A program made the position numbers and the translations under genes. A DNA stretch of 64,000 nucleotides from Corallococcus macrosporus (GTDB lineage: Bacteria > Myxococcota > Myxococcia > Myxococcales > Myxococcaceae): positions 62,001 through 126,000 of the forward strand of contig NZ_JAFIMU010000008.1 of the NCBI RefSeq assembly GCF_017302985.1, in the 5' to 3' direction. The notes under the pieces are model-generated. The model ran no database searches, was not told the origin of the DNA, and saw only the letters and a program-made list of their open reading frames with translations. Shown one piece after another: positions 26,756-36,900 of this stretch (position 1 is its first letter; each line of letters begins with the position of its first letter).

Positions 26756-28627
26756 ATGCTGGGGATCCGACAGTGCGGCCTTGCGTTGCTGTCGTTGTCC
26801 GTGGGCTGGCCGGTGTTCGCGGCCGGCCCCGGGGTGTGGGGCGAGGGGATGATGGTGAAGGTCCGCCCCGACGACACCGTCCCCGGGAGCAGCACCGAGG
26901 TCCGGCTCACCGCCGCGCGTGATGAGTTCGCATCCTTCCAGGTGGCGCTGCACGGCGGTGACATCGGACTCGAGGGCGTGCGCGCGCGCCTGCCCGCGCT
27001 GGAGGGGCCGGTGGTGATCACGGGACCGGACGTGACGCTGTACCGGCAGGCCTACCTCACGACACGGCAGGCGTCCGTGCCCGGGCAGCCAGCGGGGCGA
27101 TGGCCGGACGGACTGGTGCCGGACACGGACGAGGTCGCCCGGGAGACGCGCAATGCCTTTCCGTTCGACGTGCCCGCGAACGAGGCGCGCGCTCTCTGGG
27201 TGGACGTGCACGTGCCCCGGAACGCACCGCCCGGCGAGTACACGGGCACGGTGACGGTGGAGGCCGAGGGAGGCTTCCAGCGGCAGGTGACCGCGAGGCT
27301 GACCGTGGTGGACGCGGTGATGCCCGGCACGTCGTCGCTGTCCTCGGCGTTCCTGCTGTCACCGGTGCAGGTGTGCCGCGCGCACATGGGCCGGAACAAC
27401 TGTTCTTCCGCCGAGCTGCAACCGTTGCTCACGCGCTACCAGCAGCTTGCGCTGGAGCACCGCCTCACGCTGCCCAGCATCTTCCTGCGCGCGCCCTGGC
27501 CGCCGCCATGGAGTGACTTCGACGCGGCGTGGGGCCCCTATCTGGATGGCACCGCGCCCACGCGGCTGTCCGGCGCGCGGATGACGAGCCTGGAGTACGA
27601 AGGCCCCTTCCTCGCCGAGGACCTGCGGGACTTCACCGAGCACCTGCGGCAGCGCGGCTGGCTGGACCAGGCCTTCGTCCAGATTGGCGACGAGCCGCCC
27701 TTTGGTTCGACGTTCGAGGAGGTGCACGCCTCGGGCGAGCTGGTGCGGCGGTCCGCGCCCGGCCTTCGCACGATGCTGACGACGAACTCCATCCACCTGA
27801 GGAACAACGGCCTGGAGCCCCTGGTGGACGTGGTGGTGCCGCTGGTGAACCACCTGGACGGCACGGAGCCCGGCTTCGTGGGGGACCAGGGCGCGACGTA
27901 CACGCAATTCCTCTCACGTCCCGGGACGGAGCTGTGGATGTATCAGAGTTGCATGAGCCACGGCTGTGCACCGGGAAGCAGCATGCCGGAGAACCTGCCG
28001 GGGGCGGGCTGGCCGTCGTACCTGGTGGACCGCCCGGCGGCGAAGGCGCGCGCGATGGAATGGCTGACCTTCCTCCACGGCGGCAAGGGTGAGCTGTATT
28101 ACGAAACCGCGGGCATGCTCCCCACGGCGTGGCTGGACCAGTACCACTTCAACGGCCACGGGGACGGGACGCTCTTCTACCCGGGCACTCCCGCGGTCAT
28201 TGGCGGGCGGACGGACGTGCCGGTGGCGTCGATGCGCCTGAAGCTCATCCGCCAGGGCATGCAGGACTACGAGTGGCTCAAGGCGGTGAGCGACGCGGGC
28301 GACCCGGACTTCGCGCGCCAGGTGGCAAGGGAGCTGATCCCCACCGCGTGGCAGGTCCCGGACGACGGCGCCGCGTTCGATGCCGCGCGGCTGAAGCTCG
28401 TCCAGCGCTACCAGGAGCTGACCGAAGGCAACCCCCTCGCGCCACGGATGGGCGCGGCTCCGGCGCCGCCCCCCACCCAGGACGGACAGGTGACGCCGGG
28501 CACCAACGCGACGGTGGGCGGCTGCGGTGCGGGCCCGGGAGCGTCAGTGGCTGGCGCGGGAGGTCTGCTCTGGGCGGTCTGGTTGCTGAGGCGCTCACGC
28601 CGGTCCCGGCCTAGACTCCGGGCATGA
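26756..28627 (+). CDS. Surface protein with DUF4091-like domain and MYXO-CTERM-like anchor
   Basis: 623-aa secreted protein. From ATG 26756 it has a signal peptide (LALLSLSVGWPVFAAG); an in-frame ATG at 26702 gives a longer leader. The middle resembles glycoside-hydrolase-like DUF4091 proteins: a beta-sandwich N part (GEYTGTVTV, TARLTVVDAVMPG), then a TIM-barrel-like region with FVQIGDEPPFGST, TNSIHLRNNG, LWMYQSCMS and a terminal RQGMQDYEWLKAV, the last a hallmark of that family. The C terminus has a GGCGAGPG motif, a hydrophobic helix and a basic tail (LLRRSRRSR), like the MYXO-CTERM sorting signal. The stop overlaps the next ATG (ATGA). Confidence 0.82.
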   Translation: MLGIRQCGLALLSLSVGWPVFAAGPGVWGEGMMVKVRPDDTVPGSSTEVRLTAARDEFASFQVALHGGDIGLEGVRARLPALEGPVVITGPDVTLYRQAYLTTRQASVPGQPAGRWPDGLVPDTDEVARETRNAFPFDVPANEARALWVDVHVPRNAPPGEYTGTVTVEAEGGFQRQVTARLTVVDAVMPGTSSLSSAFLLSPVQVCRAHMGRNNCSSAELQPLLTRYQQLALEHRLTLPSIFLRAPWPPPWSDFDAAWGPYLDGTAPTRLSGARMTSLEYEGPFLAEDLRDFTEHLRQRGWLDQAFVQIGDEPPFGSTFEEVHASGELVRRSAPGLRTMLTTNSIHLRNNGLEPLVDVVVPLVNHLDGTEPGFVGDQGATYTQFLSRPGTELWMYQSCMSHGCAPGSSMPENLPGAGWPSYLVDRPAAKARAMEWLTFLHGGKGELYYETAGMLPTAWLDQYHFNGHGDGTLFYPGTPAVIGGRTDVPVASMRLKLIRQGMQDYEWLKAVSDAGDPDFARQVARELIPTAWQVPDDGAAFDAARLKLVQRYQELTEGNPLAPRMGAAPAPPPTQDGQVTPGTNATVGGCGAGPGASVAGAGGLLWAVWLLRRSRRSRPRLRA

Positions 28628-28884
28628 ACCTCGTCCGGGGCATCGCCCTTCTCGCGAGCGCGCTGTCGCTGCTGTCCGGCTGCGCGACGATCGACTCGTC
28701 GTCCCTCACGCCGTACTGCCGCGACCAGTACGACGCGTGTCTCAACAGTTGCCAGCCGCGCGGCCAGCCCGCCTCGCGGCAGCCGCCGGACTCCGTGCAG
28801 GGCAACGCGGAGCGGCTGACGCCCGACACCCAGACGCCGGGCTGTGTGGACGGCTGCAACCAGCAGGCGAAGCGCTGCGGCTGA
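28624..28884 (+). CDS. Small Cys-rich lipoprotein
   Basis: 86-aa predicted lipoprotein whose ATG overlaps the previous stop by four bases, so the two are probably translated together. Leader ends LSLLSGC. The mature part has five further Cys residues (TPYCRDQYDACLNSCQ, GCVDGCNQQAKRC) in a pattern that suggests two or more disulphides. No family recognised. Coupling to the MYXO-CTERM-like protein suggests a shared place at the cell surface. Confidence 0.8.
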   Translation: MNLVRGIALLASALSLLSGCATIDSSSLTPYCRDQYDACLNSCQPRGQPASRQPPDSVQGNAERLTPDTQTPGCVDGCNQQAKRCG

Positions 28885-28890
28885 GAGCCC

Positions 28891-29667
28891 ATGGCCCCGG
28901 AACGCTATGAGACGCTGGATGGCTCCACGCCGGACGTCACCCCGCTGGCGGCGGAGGTCGGGCTCAAGCAGCCGCTGAGCGCCTTCACCCTGCTGGAGGG
29001 AGGCGACGTCTTCGAGTCGCGCGCGGGCCGTCCTCCCGCCGAAGGCCCCACGCGTGCCCGCGCCTACGTGAGCGCGAAGCTGGAGCTCAAGCCGTACGGC
29101 GCCCCGGCGGCGCAGGTGAAGCGGGTGCAGGACGAGATTGCCCGGCAGCTCGCCGGCAACCTCCAGCTCATTGCCCGGCTGGAGGCGGCGCGGCCCCTGA
29201 CGCTGGAGCTGATTCCCCCGGGGCACACGCTGGCGAAGTACGGCTACCCCCGCGCGGTGTCGCCCCAGGCGGCGGGCCTGTTCTGGGACCACCCGGACTG
29301 GCCCCGGGCGAGGATCGCCTTGCGGCAGGACCGGATGGAGTCCGAGCAGTACCTGGTCTTCCATGAGATGGCGCACGCCATCCAGGGGCTGGCCTTCACC
29401 CAGAAGGAGAGCGAGCTCATCTACCGCACGATGCTCCGTACGTACCGCAGCCGCGCGGCGGTGGACGAGGTCTTCGCCATCTACAGCGAGCGCGAGTTCG
29501 TCACCGGCGTCTCCGAGCACGACCTGCGCGCACCCGGCGTGTACGGCATGGCCCGCCAGCGGTGGAACGAGGAGCACCTCTTCACCCGCTTCGTGCGCAA
29601 CCTCTACTTCCCCTACAAGCCCCTGGCGGGCGGCACCGCGGGAATGGGTTCGTCCAGCTTCGGTTGA
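28891..29667 (+). CDS. HExxH putative zinc protease-like protein
   Basis: 258-aa protein beginning at ATG 28891, six bases after the preceding stop. It contains HEMAHAIQGLAF (HExxH at about residues 156-160), followed about 30 residues later by DEVFAIYSEREF, a plausible position for a third ligand, as in anthrax-lethal-factor-like and related zincins. No signal peptide is seen, so it would be cytoplasmic unless exported by another route. Probably the third gene of the 26.7-29.7 kb operon. Proteolytic activity is inferred from the motif only. Confidence 0.7.
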   Translation: MAPERYETLDGSTPDVTPLAAEVGLKQPLSAFTLLEGGDVFESRAGRPPAEGPTRARAYVSAKLELKPYGAPAAQVKRVQDEIARQLAGNLQLIARLEAARPLTLELIPPGHTLAKYGYPRAVSPQAAGLFWDHPDWPRARIALRQDRMESEQYLVFHEMAHAIQGLAFTQKESELIYRTMLRTYRSRAAVDEVFAIYSEREFVTGVSEHDLRAPGVYGMARQRWNEEHLFTRFVRNLYFPYKPLAGGTAGMGSSSFG

Positions 29668-29757
29668 AGCGCGCGCAGCCCGCGAGGCGTCCTCGGATTG
29701 AAGGCCGATTCCGGCGCATGGTAGGAGGGGGCTGGCCGGTCGCCTCGACGGAACAAC

Positions 29758-32700
29758 ATGGACTCCCCCGGTGCTGGACGGCCTCGTCGGCGATTGACGC
29801 GAATCATCGCGGGCGCGCTCCTGATCATTCTCGCGACGTTCGTGCTCCTGCTGGTCGCGGTCGTGACCGCGTTGCACCACCTGGATCATCCCTGGCTCAA
29901 GGCGCGCATCGTCTCCGAGGTGCAGGCCGCCACGGGCGTGCGGCTGGACTACCAGACCGCGCGCATCGACGTGCTCTCCGGGCTGCGTCTGGAAGGCCTG
30001 GTGGTGTGGACGCCGCCGCCGTTCCAGTCCGTCGCCCCGGAGCTGCTGCGCGTCGGCACGCTGGAGGCGTCATGGTCGCCCGGGCCCCTGCTGGAGGGGC
30101 CGGTCCGGGTGGAGCGCGTGGTGGTGCGGGACGCGGCCCTCGTCCTGGTGGCGGATGAACACGGAACCACGTCCCTCACGAACCTGACCGGCCCCGCGGA
30201 GCCCGAGCCGCTCGATGAAGCCGCTCCCGGACTTTCGCGTCAGGTCGCGGACCTCTTCGCCACCCCGCTCCCCGTCGCGAACATCGCGCTGTCGGGCGTG
30301 TCGCTGACGTACCTCCGCGTCCAGGGCGGCGCGGTGGTGGACCGCTGGTCGCTGCGCGGGCTCGACGCCGGAATCGAAGCGAAGCCCCAGGACAAGGGCT
30401 GGAAGCTCCTCGTGGACCTGGGCCAGAGCGGGAAGCCCCTGCCCCTGACGCTGAACCGTGAAGGCCCGGCCGTCCCTTCCGCCGAAGCCCTGTTGGAGCT
30501 GGCCCTGTCGGTGGAAGCGAACGCGGACGCCGCACGCGTGAAGGTGGAACTGGACGCCGCGCGACAGACCTTCGATCCGCGCTTCACGCTCCGCTCGCTG
30601 CTGCACGGCGCGGTGACGGCGAAGTTCGACGTGGCGAAGCAGCTCACCACCGTGGAGCTGGACCGCACGCGGCTGACCGACGGCGCCGAGGTGCAGGCCC
30701 AGGTGGTGCTGCCGGACTCAGCGGAGGTCCCGCCCGTCCTGACGAGCGCCCTGGCGGACATGGACCTGGGGCGGCTGATGCAGTGGATCCCCGCGGACCT
30801 GGTGCCGTTCACGCTCAAGGGCGGCAAGGCGCACCTGGAGGCCCGGGACGTCACGCTCAGCGACGTGCCCCAGCTGGGGGCGCAGGGACGGGTCGGGCTG
30901 GACGTGGACGTGGCCCAGCTCCTCTTCGTCCAGGAGGCGCTCCGCGTGCAACTCGGCGGTGGGCGCATCTCGCTGACGGCGACCCCGGATGCGCCGCAGG
31001 GGCTGTCCACGCGGCTCACGTTCGCGCTCCAGGCCTTGGACGTCGGGGGCGCCACCCCGCTCCGCGTTCCGAAGGCCTCCGGTGAGCTGACGGGGCGCCA
31101 GCTGCGGCCCGACCTCGCCTCGCCCTTCCGGGTCGCGGGGGATGCGGCGCTCTCAGCCAAGGTGGACGCGCTGGACGTCCGCGCCTCCGGGCTCCATGCG
31201 ACGGCGGAGCGGCTGGGCCTCCAGCTCCAGGCACCGCTGACGGCGAAGCCTCCCTTCGCGCTGAAGGCGGACCTGCCGGTGGAGTCGCTCCGCGTGGTGA
31301 CCGCGGACGGCCGCGAGGTGCTGAAGGGTCCCGCGCGCATGCAGCTCCACGTGACGGAGGCCTTTCCCACGATGGAGGAGCCCCGGCTCAGCAAGGCCCG
31401 CGCGCGGCTGGAGCTGGACGTGGGCACGCTGCACGCGTTGCTGGAGGCCACGAAGGGCACCGACGACGTGGCGTACACGCTGGGCGTCCAGACGCCGGAC
31501 CTCGTCGCCGCCCGGCCCTTCCTCCCGGATGACGTCGCCGCGCGGCTCCCCTGGAAGCAGCTCGCCGTGACGCTGGCCTCCAAGGGCAAGCTGACGTCCC
31601 TCTTCGCGCCTTCTCCCCGCGTGGAGCACCAGACGGAGCTGGGCCTGCAGCGGCCGGGCTGGGACGACGTGTCGGCGGGCAGTGCCGCCATCGTGTTGCA
31701 ATCGCAGGGGGATGACTGGAAGCACAAGGGAGCGCTGGACCTGCGGATCGAAGGACTGCGCATCGGTGAGAGCGACGCGGGCGCCCAGCACCAGACGCTG
31801 ACGTTCGACGTGGACCGCCGCAACCTCCAGCTCCGGTTGGGGCTCACCGGACACACGGGCCTGAAGCTCTCCGCGAACGCGGCGCTGGCGTTCAACCGCA
31901 AGGCCCGCGCGCTCCGGGTGGACGTGACGGGCGACTTCCCGCCCCTGGGTCCGCTGTCGCCGCTCCTCGCCAAGGCGCGGGTGCCGCCGGAAGTGGACCC
32001 CTCGAAGCTCGCGATGACCGGCGAGCTGCACGGCACCCTCACCGGCCTCATCACGCACCTGGGCTCCGACGGCAGCTTCCGCCTGGCCCCCATGCCGCCG
32101 CGCGCCGCCAGCTTCGAGGGCAAGGCCCAGGTGGACCTGCGCGGCGTGCGCTGGAAGCAGCCGGACCAGACCCTCAACATCCCCGCCCTGCGCTGGCAGG
32201 GTGAGTCCCACGCCGAAGGCTCCAACCGCACCGTCCGCACGACGCTCGCGGTGGAGAAGCTCACCGTCAGCATGAACGAGCGCCGGCTGACCTTCGCGGA
32301 CCTGTCCAGCGACAGCACCGCCACCTTCACCGACCAGTGGGAGAAGGGCGACATCGCGCTGAAGCAGCGCGTGAAGGTGCGCTCGCTGGAGCAGAAGCCC
32401 GCGCTGCCCTACCCCGTCCAGGACGTGGAGGCGTCGTTCTCCGTGCTGCGCACGCCCGCTGGCGTCATCCGCATCCCGGACCTCCAACTGTCCAACGGAG
32501 GCACCCAGACGCAGCTGAAGCTGCAGGGCCGCCTGGACCTGAGCAACGACCAGCAGCGCATGGGACTGCGCGGCTCGCTGGAGCAGGACCTGGCCCACCT
32601 CGCGCGCCCGGGACAGCTGGAGAGCAGCGGCAAGGCCACGGTGGACTTCCGCGTGGCATCGCCCGACCTGACCGTCTTCCGCACGCTCTCCAGCCTCAAG

Positions 32701-33441
32701 CTCCAGGACGTGAACGTGCGGATGCCCGAGTCCGGCATCGCCGTGGAGGCGCTCAACGGCGACGTGCCGCTGACGGAGAACGTGGAGGTCTCGCAGGACG
32801 GCGTGCGGCTCCTGAACGACCTGGACGTCAATCCGTACTCGATGCTGCGCTTCGCGGATCAGCACCCGCTGCTCACGAACAGCGGCTTCATGTCCGCGGA
32901 CCGCATCACCACGCCGTGGGTCACCATCGCGCCGCTGGCGGGCAACCTGTCCATCAACCAGAACGTGTTCTCCATGAGCCAGTTGGAGATGGGCGTGCGC
33001 GGAGGCCGCATCACCGGCCAGTGCATGCTGGACTATCAGGGCAAGCGCTCCACGCTGGAGGCCCACGTGCGGGCGACAGGCGTGAAGTCCTCCCGGGGTG
33101 AGCCCTTCGACGGCAACGCCGCCATGGTCATCTCCGCGAAGGACCGCAGCATCAACGGGCGCGCGGAGATATTGCGCATCGGCAACCGCCACCTGCTGGA
33201 CCTGCTCGACCTGGAGGACCCGCGCCACGCCGACCCCGCCACCAACCGCGTCCGCTACGCGTTGAGCCTGGGCTATCCGGAGCACGTGCGCGTGAGCTTC
33301 AAGCAGGGCTTTGGCAGCCTGCTCATCACCATGGGCGGTCTGGCCCGGCTGGTCAGCATCGATGAAATCCGGGGCATCCCCCTGGGCCCCATCGTCGACC
33401 GCCTCATCACTTCCATGTTCCCCCCAGAGGCCCTCCCATGA
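29758..33441 (+). CDS. AsmA/YdbH-like large envelope protein
   Basis: 1,227-aa inner-membrane-anchored periplasmic protein. One N-terminal transmembrane segment (about residues 14-40: IIAGALLIILATFVLLLVAV) precedes an AsmA-like start (LDHPWLKARIVSEVQAATGVRLDYQTARIDVLSGLRLEGL) and a long beta-rich repeat body. The C-terminal about 250 residues (DVNPYSMLRFADQHPLL, FSMSQLEMGVRGGRITGQ, LLDLEDPRHADPATNRVRYAL) resemble the YdbH end. Proteins of this group form bridges that move phospholipids to the outer membrane. Its stop overlaps the next start (ATGA), and the next gene encodes a YdbL-like lipoprotein, which supports the assignment. ATG at 29758, weak ribosome site. Confidence 0.78.
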   Translation: MDSPGAGRPRRRLTRIIAGALLIILATFVLLLVAVVTALHHLDHPWLKARIVSEVQAATGVRLDYQTARIDVLSGLRLEGLVVWTPPPFQSVAPELLRVGTLEASWSPGPLLEGPVRVERVVVRDAALVLVADEHGTTSLTNLTGPAEPEPLDEAAPGLSRQVADLFATPLPVANIALSGVSLTYLRVQGGAVVDRWSLRGLDAGIEAKPQDKGWKLLVDLGQSGKPLPLTLNREGPAVPSAEALLELALSVEANADAARVKVELDAARQTFDPRFTLRSLLHGAVTAKFDVAKQLTTVELDRTRLTDGAEVQAQVVLPDSAEVPPVLTSALADMDLGRLMQWIPADLVPFTLKGGKAHLEARDVTLSDVPQLGAQGRVGLDVDVAQLLFVQEALRVQLGGGRISLTATPDAPQGLSTRLTFALQALDVGGATPLRVPKASGELTGRQLRPDLASPFRVAGDAALSAKVDALDVRASGLHATAERLGLQLQAPLTAKPPFALKADLPVESLRVVTADGREVLKGPARMQLHVTEAFPTMEEPRLSKARARLELDVGTLHALLEATKGTDDVAYTLGVQTPDLVAARPFLPDDVAARLPWKQLAVTLASKGKLTSLFAPSPRVEHQTELGLQRPGWDDVSAGSAAIVLQSQGDDWKHKGALDLRIEGLRIGESDAGAQHQTLTFDVDRRNLQLRLGLTGHTGLKLSANAALAFNRKARALRVDVTGDFPPLGPLSPLLAKARVPPEVDPSKLAMTGELHGTLTGLITHLGSDGSFRLAPMPPRAASFEGKAQVDLRGVRWKQPDQTLNIPALRWQGESHAEGSNRTVRTTLAVEKLTVSMNERRLTFADLSSDSTATFTDQWEKGDIALKQRVKVRSLEQKPALPYPVQDVEASFSVLRTPAGVIRIPDLQLSNGGTQTQLKLQGRLDLSNDQQRMGLRGSLEQDLAHLARPGQLESSGKATVDFRVASPDLTVFRTLSSLKLQDVNVRMPESGIAVEALNGDVPLTENVEVSQDGVRLLNDLDVNPYSMLRFADQHPLLTNSGFMSADRITTPWVTIAPLAGNLSINQNVFSMSQLEMGVRGGRITGQCMLDYQGKRSTLEAHVRATGVKSSRGEPFDGNAAMVISAKDRSINGRAEILRIGNRHLLDLLDLEDPRHADPATNRVRYALSLGYPEHVRVSFKQGFGSLLITMGGLARLVSIDEIRGIPLGPIVDRLITSMFPPEALP

Positions 33442-33977
33442 CCCGCCGTGGATTGCTGCTCATGGCCACCCTCGCCGCCCACGGGTGCATCAGCGCCCCG
33501 GAGATCGTCATGGTGGACCGCGCGACGGCGCTCGAGGAGCAGGCCGCGGGCTCCTACAAGGACGTGGAGCAGCGGCTCGCGCGCGCGGGCATGAACCCCA
33601 CGCCAGTACCGCTGACGCCCAACCAGCTGGAGGACCTGGGCATCCAGCCTCCGCCGCTGGTGGAGAACCTGGGCAAGACGCAGGCGGACCGCGTGGACGA
33701 CCTGGTGCGCCGTCACTGCGTGGGCGAGGGCAAGGACGGGCTCCTGGTCGTCACCCGGAAGCAGTGCACGGCTGGCCGCGTGTCGGCGGACGACACCGCC
33801 ATGGTGGAGCGGGTGAACCGGGCCCGGCGGCAGCTGTGGCAGTGGATGCGGACGGTGCGCCCCGGCGTGCCGGAGGAGACGCTGCGCCGCAACTGGCAGC
33901 AGGCGCACGCGGAAGGCGTCGTCTGCGGCGGCTGGGTGGAGGCCGCGGACGGCACCTGGGGAGAGAAGAAGTGCTGA
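33438..33977 (+). CDS. YdbL/DUF1318-like lipoprotein
   Basis: 179-aa protein with leader MTRRGLLLMATLAAHGC, so probably lipidated. The C-terminal half (VERVNRARRQLWQWM, GVPEETLRRNWQQAH, GGWVEAADGTWGEKKC) follows the pattern of DUF1318/YdbL proteins (helix, helix, then GxWV...GxW). In enterobacteria ydbH, ynbE (small lipoprotein) and ydbL are adjacent; here one protein would combine a lipoprotein anchor with the YdbL-like part. Start overlaps the AsmA-like stop by four bases. Family assignment by pattern only. Confidence 0.62.
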   Translation: MTRRGLLLMATLAAHGCISAPEIVMVDRATALEEQAAGSYKDVEQRLARAGMNPTPVPLTPNQLEDLGIQPPPLVENLGKTQADRVDDLVRRHCVGEGKDGLLVVTRKQCTAGRVSADDTAMVERVNRARRQLWQWMRTVRPGVPEETLRRNWQQAHAEGVVCGGWVEAADGTWGEKKC

Positions 33978-36900
33978 ACTTCCGAGCCCCCTGGGCCCTG
34001 GCCCTCGCCGTCCTCGTCGCGACCGGCGCCTGGGCCCAGGACGACGAGAACGACGGAGGCATGCGCCAGCCCGAGCGGCTCACCGTGGGCATGGGGGACC
34101 AGTTCCTGGGGCAGCTGGGTCCCGACGAGAACTCGCTGCTGTTCGTGTCCAACCGGGACATCGCGACCGAAGTCTTCATCCAGGATCTGGAGCGGGGCCG
34201 CGAGCGCCGCCTCTTCGACGAAGGCGCGGACGTGACGTGGCCGCGCATCAGCCCCAATGGCAAACAACTGCTCTACATCTCGTTCCGGACCCAGGCCGGC
34301 GGCCAGCTCTGCATGCGCGAGCTGCCGGAGGCGAAGGAGCGCCGCTGTCTGGAAGAGGAGACCAGCGCGCTCCAGGCGGAGTGGATCGACGACACGCACA
34401 TCGCGCTGGTGAGCCGCGCGACCATCCAGGGCGACCTGCGGCTGTCGAAGGTCGCATTGGGGACGGGATGGCAGGTGACGCCGCTGCTCCAGCGCAACCT
34501 GACCAGCCCGACGTTCTCTCCGGATGGGCGCTGGCTGGTGTACGTCCCCATCGAGCGCTCGGTGCGGGAGGTGGGGCCGGGCTTCGCCGCGCGAGCCGCA
34601 CCGCACCTGGAGGCCGTCCGGCTGGATGTCCCCGGCGCGGCCCCCGTCCCGCTGGCGCTGGACATCCCGGGCAAGACGGGCCAGCCGGTGTTCGCGCGCG
34701 ACGGACGCTCGCTGTACGTGGTGCAGTTCTTCACCGACTCCAACGGTGACGGGGTGATTGACGCGAGCGACAGCGGGGTGCTGTTCCGCGTGCCCTTCTC
34801 CCCCGAGCGCGACGACGCGCCCGCGCAGGCCGCCGCCACCAGCCCGGATCAGCTCACCAGCCAGGGGTGGAACTGCGAGTACCCCTCCCCCACCGCCGCG
34901 TCGCTCATCACGACCTGTTCCCGGGGCCAGTCGCTGGACGTGTACCGGCTGCCGCTGGATGGCCAGGTGCCCCACGAGTGGGATGCGCCCCGCCTCAACG
35001 AAGAGCTGGGCATGGTGGGCCGGCGCGCGGATCAGCTCATCCTCTACCGCCAGCGGCTGCTGCTCGAAAAGCGGCCCAAGATCCGCCGGCTGTTGTTGAT
35101 GCGCCTGAGCCAGCTCCACCTGGCCTATGGCGACTTCGACGCCGCGGACTACTACGCCGGCCACATGCACCGGGTGGAGGATCCCGCCACCGCGGGGCTG
35201 TCCGAGCCGTTACGGCTGCTCATCGCGCACCGGCGCGCACTGAAGGAGCGCGACCGGGGCCGCATGGTGGACGAACTTCAGGAGGCCGAGCGCCAGCGCA
35301 TGGCGGCGCTGGACCCCGCCGTCGCGCCCAGCCCTCCCTCCGCCGTCTTCCAGCACGTCATCCGCAGCGAGCTGGCGCAGTCCACCGGCGACTTCGCGCT
35401 CGCGAAGCAGGAGCTGGAGGCGGCCCTGCTGACGGACACCACGCCGCGCGCGGTGCTGGAGGCCTGGTACGAACAGGCGGACGCGCTGTACCGCGAACTC
35501 GATGACCGGGAGGCGCTGGTCGCCGCGGGCCGTCAGCTCTCCCAGAACAAGGTCTTCAAGGCGGATGATCAGCTGGACTTCGCGCGGGCCGCCGTCCGGG
35601 CGCTGTACCGGGGGCGCACGTACGCGGAGGCGGACGCCGCCATGGCCCAGGCGCTCACCGCGGAGCCCGCGGGGACTCCGTATGCCTTTGCCCTGGAGCT
35701 GGGCCGCCGCGTCAATGCGTTGAACGAGGAGCGCCCTCCCCGCCCCGTCCGGGACGCGCTGGTCGCCTTCTACCAGCAACAGCAGGATCCGCTCCGCCGC
35801 CGCATGGTGGTGCAGGACACCGCCGAGCGCGCGGCGAGCCTGGGAGCCGACGGCGTGATGGAAGCCCTGGCCACGCTCTACGTGGACGACGCCCCGGCCG
35901 GCACCGAGGAGCGGCGCCGCGCGGAGCGGCTGTTCCGCCGCGCGCTGATGGGCCGCGCCTACCGCCGCATGGGCCGGGACCGGATGGACGAGGCCCGCGC
36001 AGACTTCGACCTGGTGACGCGGCGGACGGGCTCGCTGGAGAGCGCCGTCGAGTCCATGAGCCTGCGCCTGCGCGCGGGCGTGGCCCCGGAGGTGATCATC
36101 CAGGAGGTCACCACCGACGTGCCGGGCAAGGCCGTGTCGCTGTCGCACTTCGTGAAGGCCTACGTGACGACGCGCCGGCTGTCCAAGCTGGATGACGACG
36201 CCCACGCGCAGGCGGTGAAGACCGGCCTCACGGAGCTGCGCGCGGCGTGGCAGGAGCTCAAGAACCAGCGCGAGGTGCAGGCCCTCATGGGGGCCATCCA
36301 CCACGAGGACTTCCTGCGCGGCCGGAACCCCGCCGCCGCCGAGCGCGCCAACCGGCACTACCTGGTCGCCCTGGACCTGGTGCGCAACAACGCGCGCTAC
36401 AAGGCCATGATCCTGGGCGCGCTGGGGCTGCTGCACACGCAGGTGGGCAACTACCACATCGCCCTGGGCTACCTGGATGAGCGCGACAAGCTGCCCTACG
36501 CGGACAGCGCGGCGGGCCTGTCCGTGGCCCTGGCCCGCGCCCGCGCCCTGCTGCACGTCAACCGCGAGGCGGAGGCCGCGCAGTCCGCGGAGAAGGCCCT
36601 GGCCATGGTGGAGGCCGCGCCGAAGCTGGCCGCCCGGTTCACCCCGTTGGTGATGGATCGCGCGGCGCTCTACAACCTGGCCGCGGGCCGCTTCGAGCAG
36701 GCCCTGGCGCTCTACGACCGCGCGCTGCCCGGCATCGAAGCCGGGCCCCGCGACGAGGAGGGCCTGCGCAACCGGCTGGTGCTGCGGCTGGCTCGCGGCG
36801 CCGCGGCGCTGGGCGCGGACAAGCCCCAGCGGACGCTGGAGGACCTGGACCAGGTGGACCGCGACCTGGGGACGCCGGCCGTGCGGGCCACGCTGAAGCA

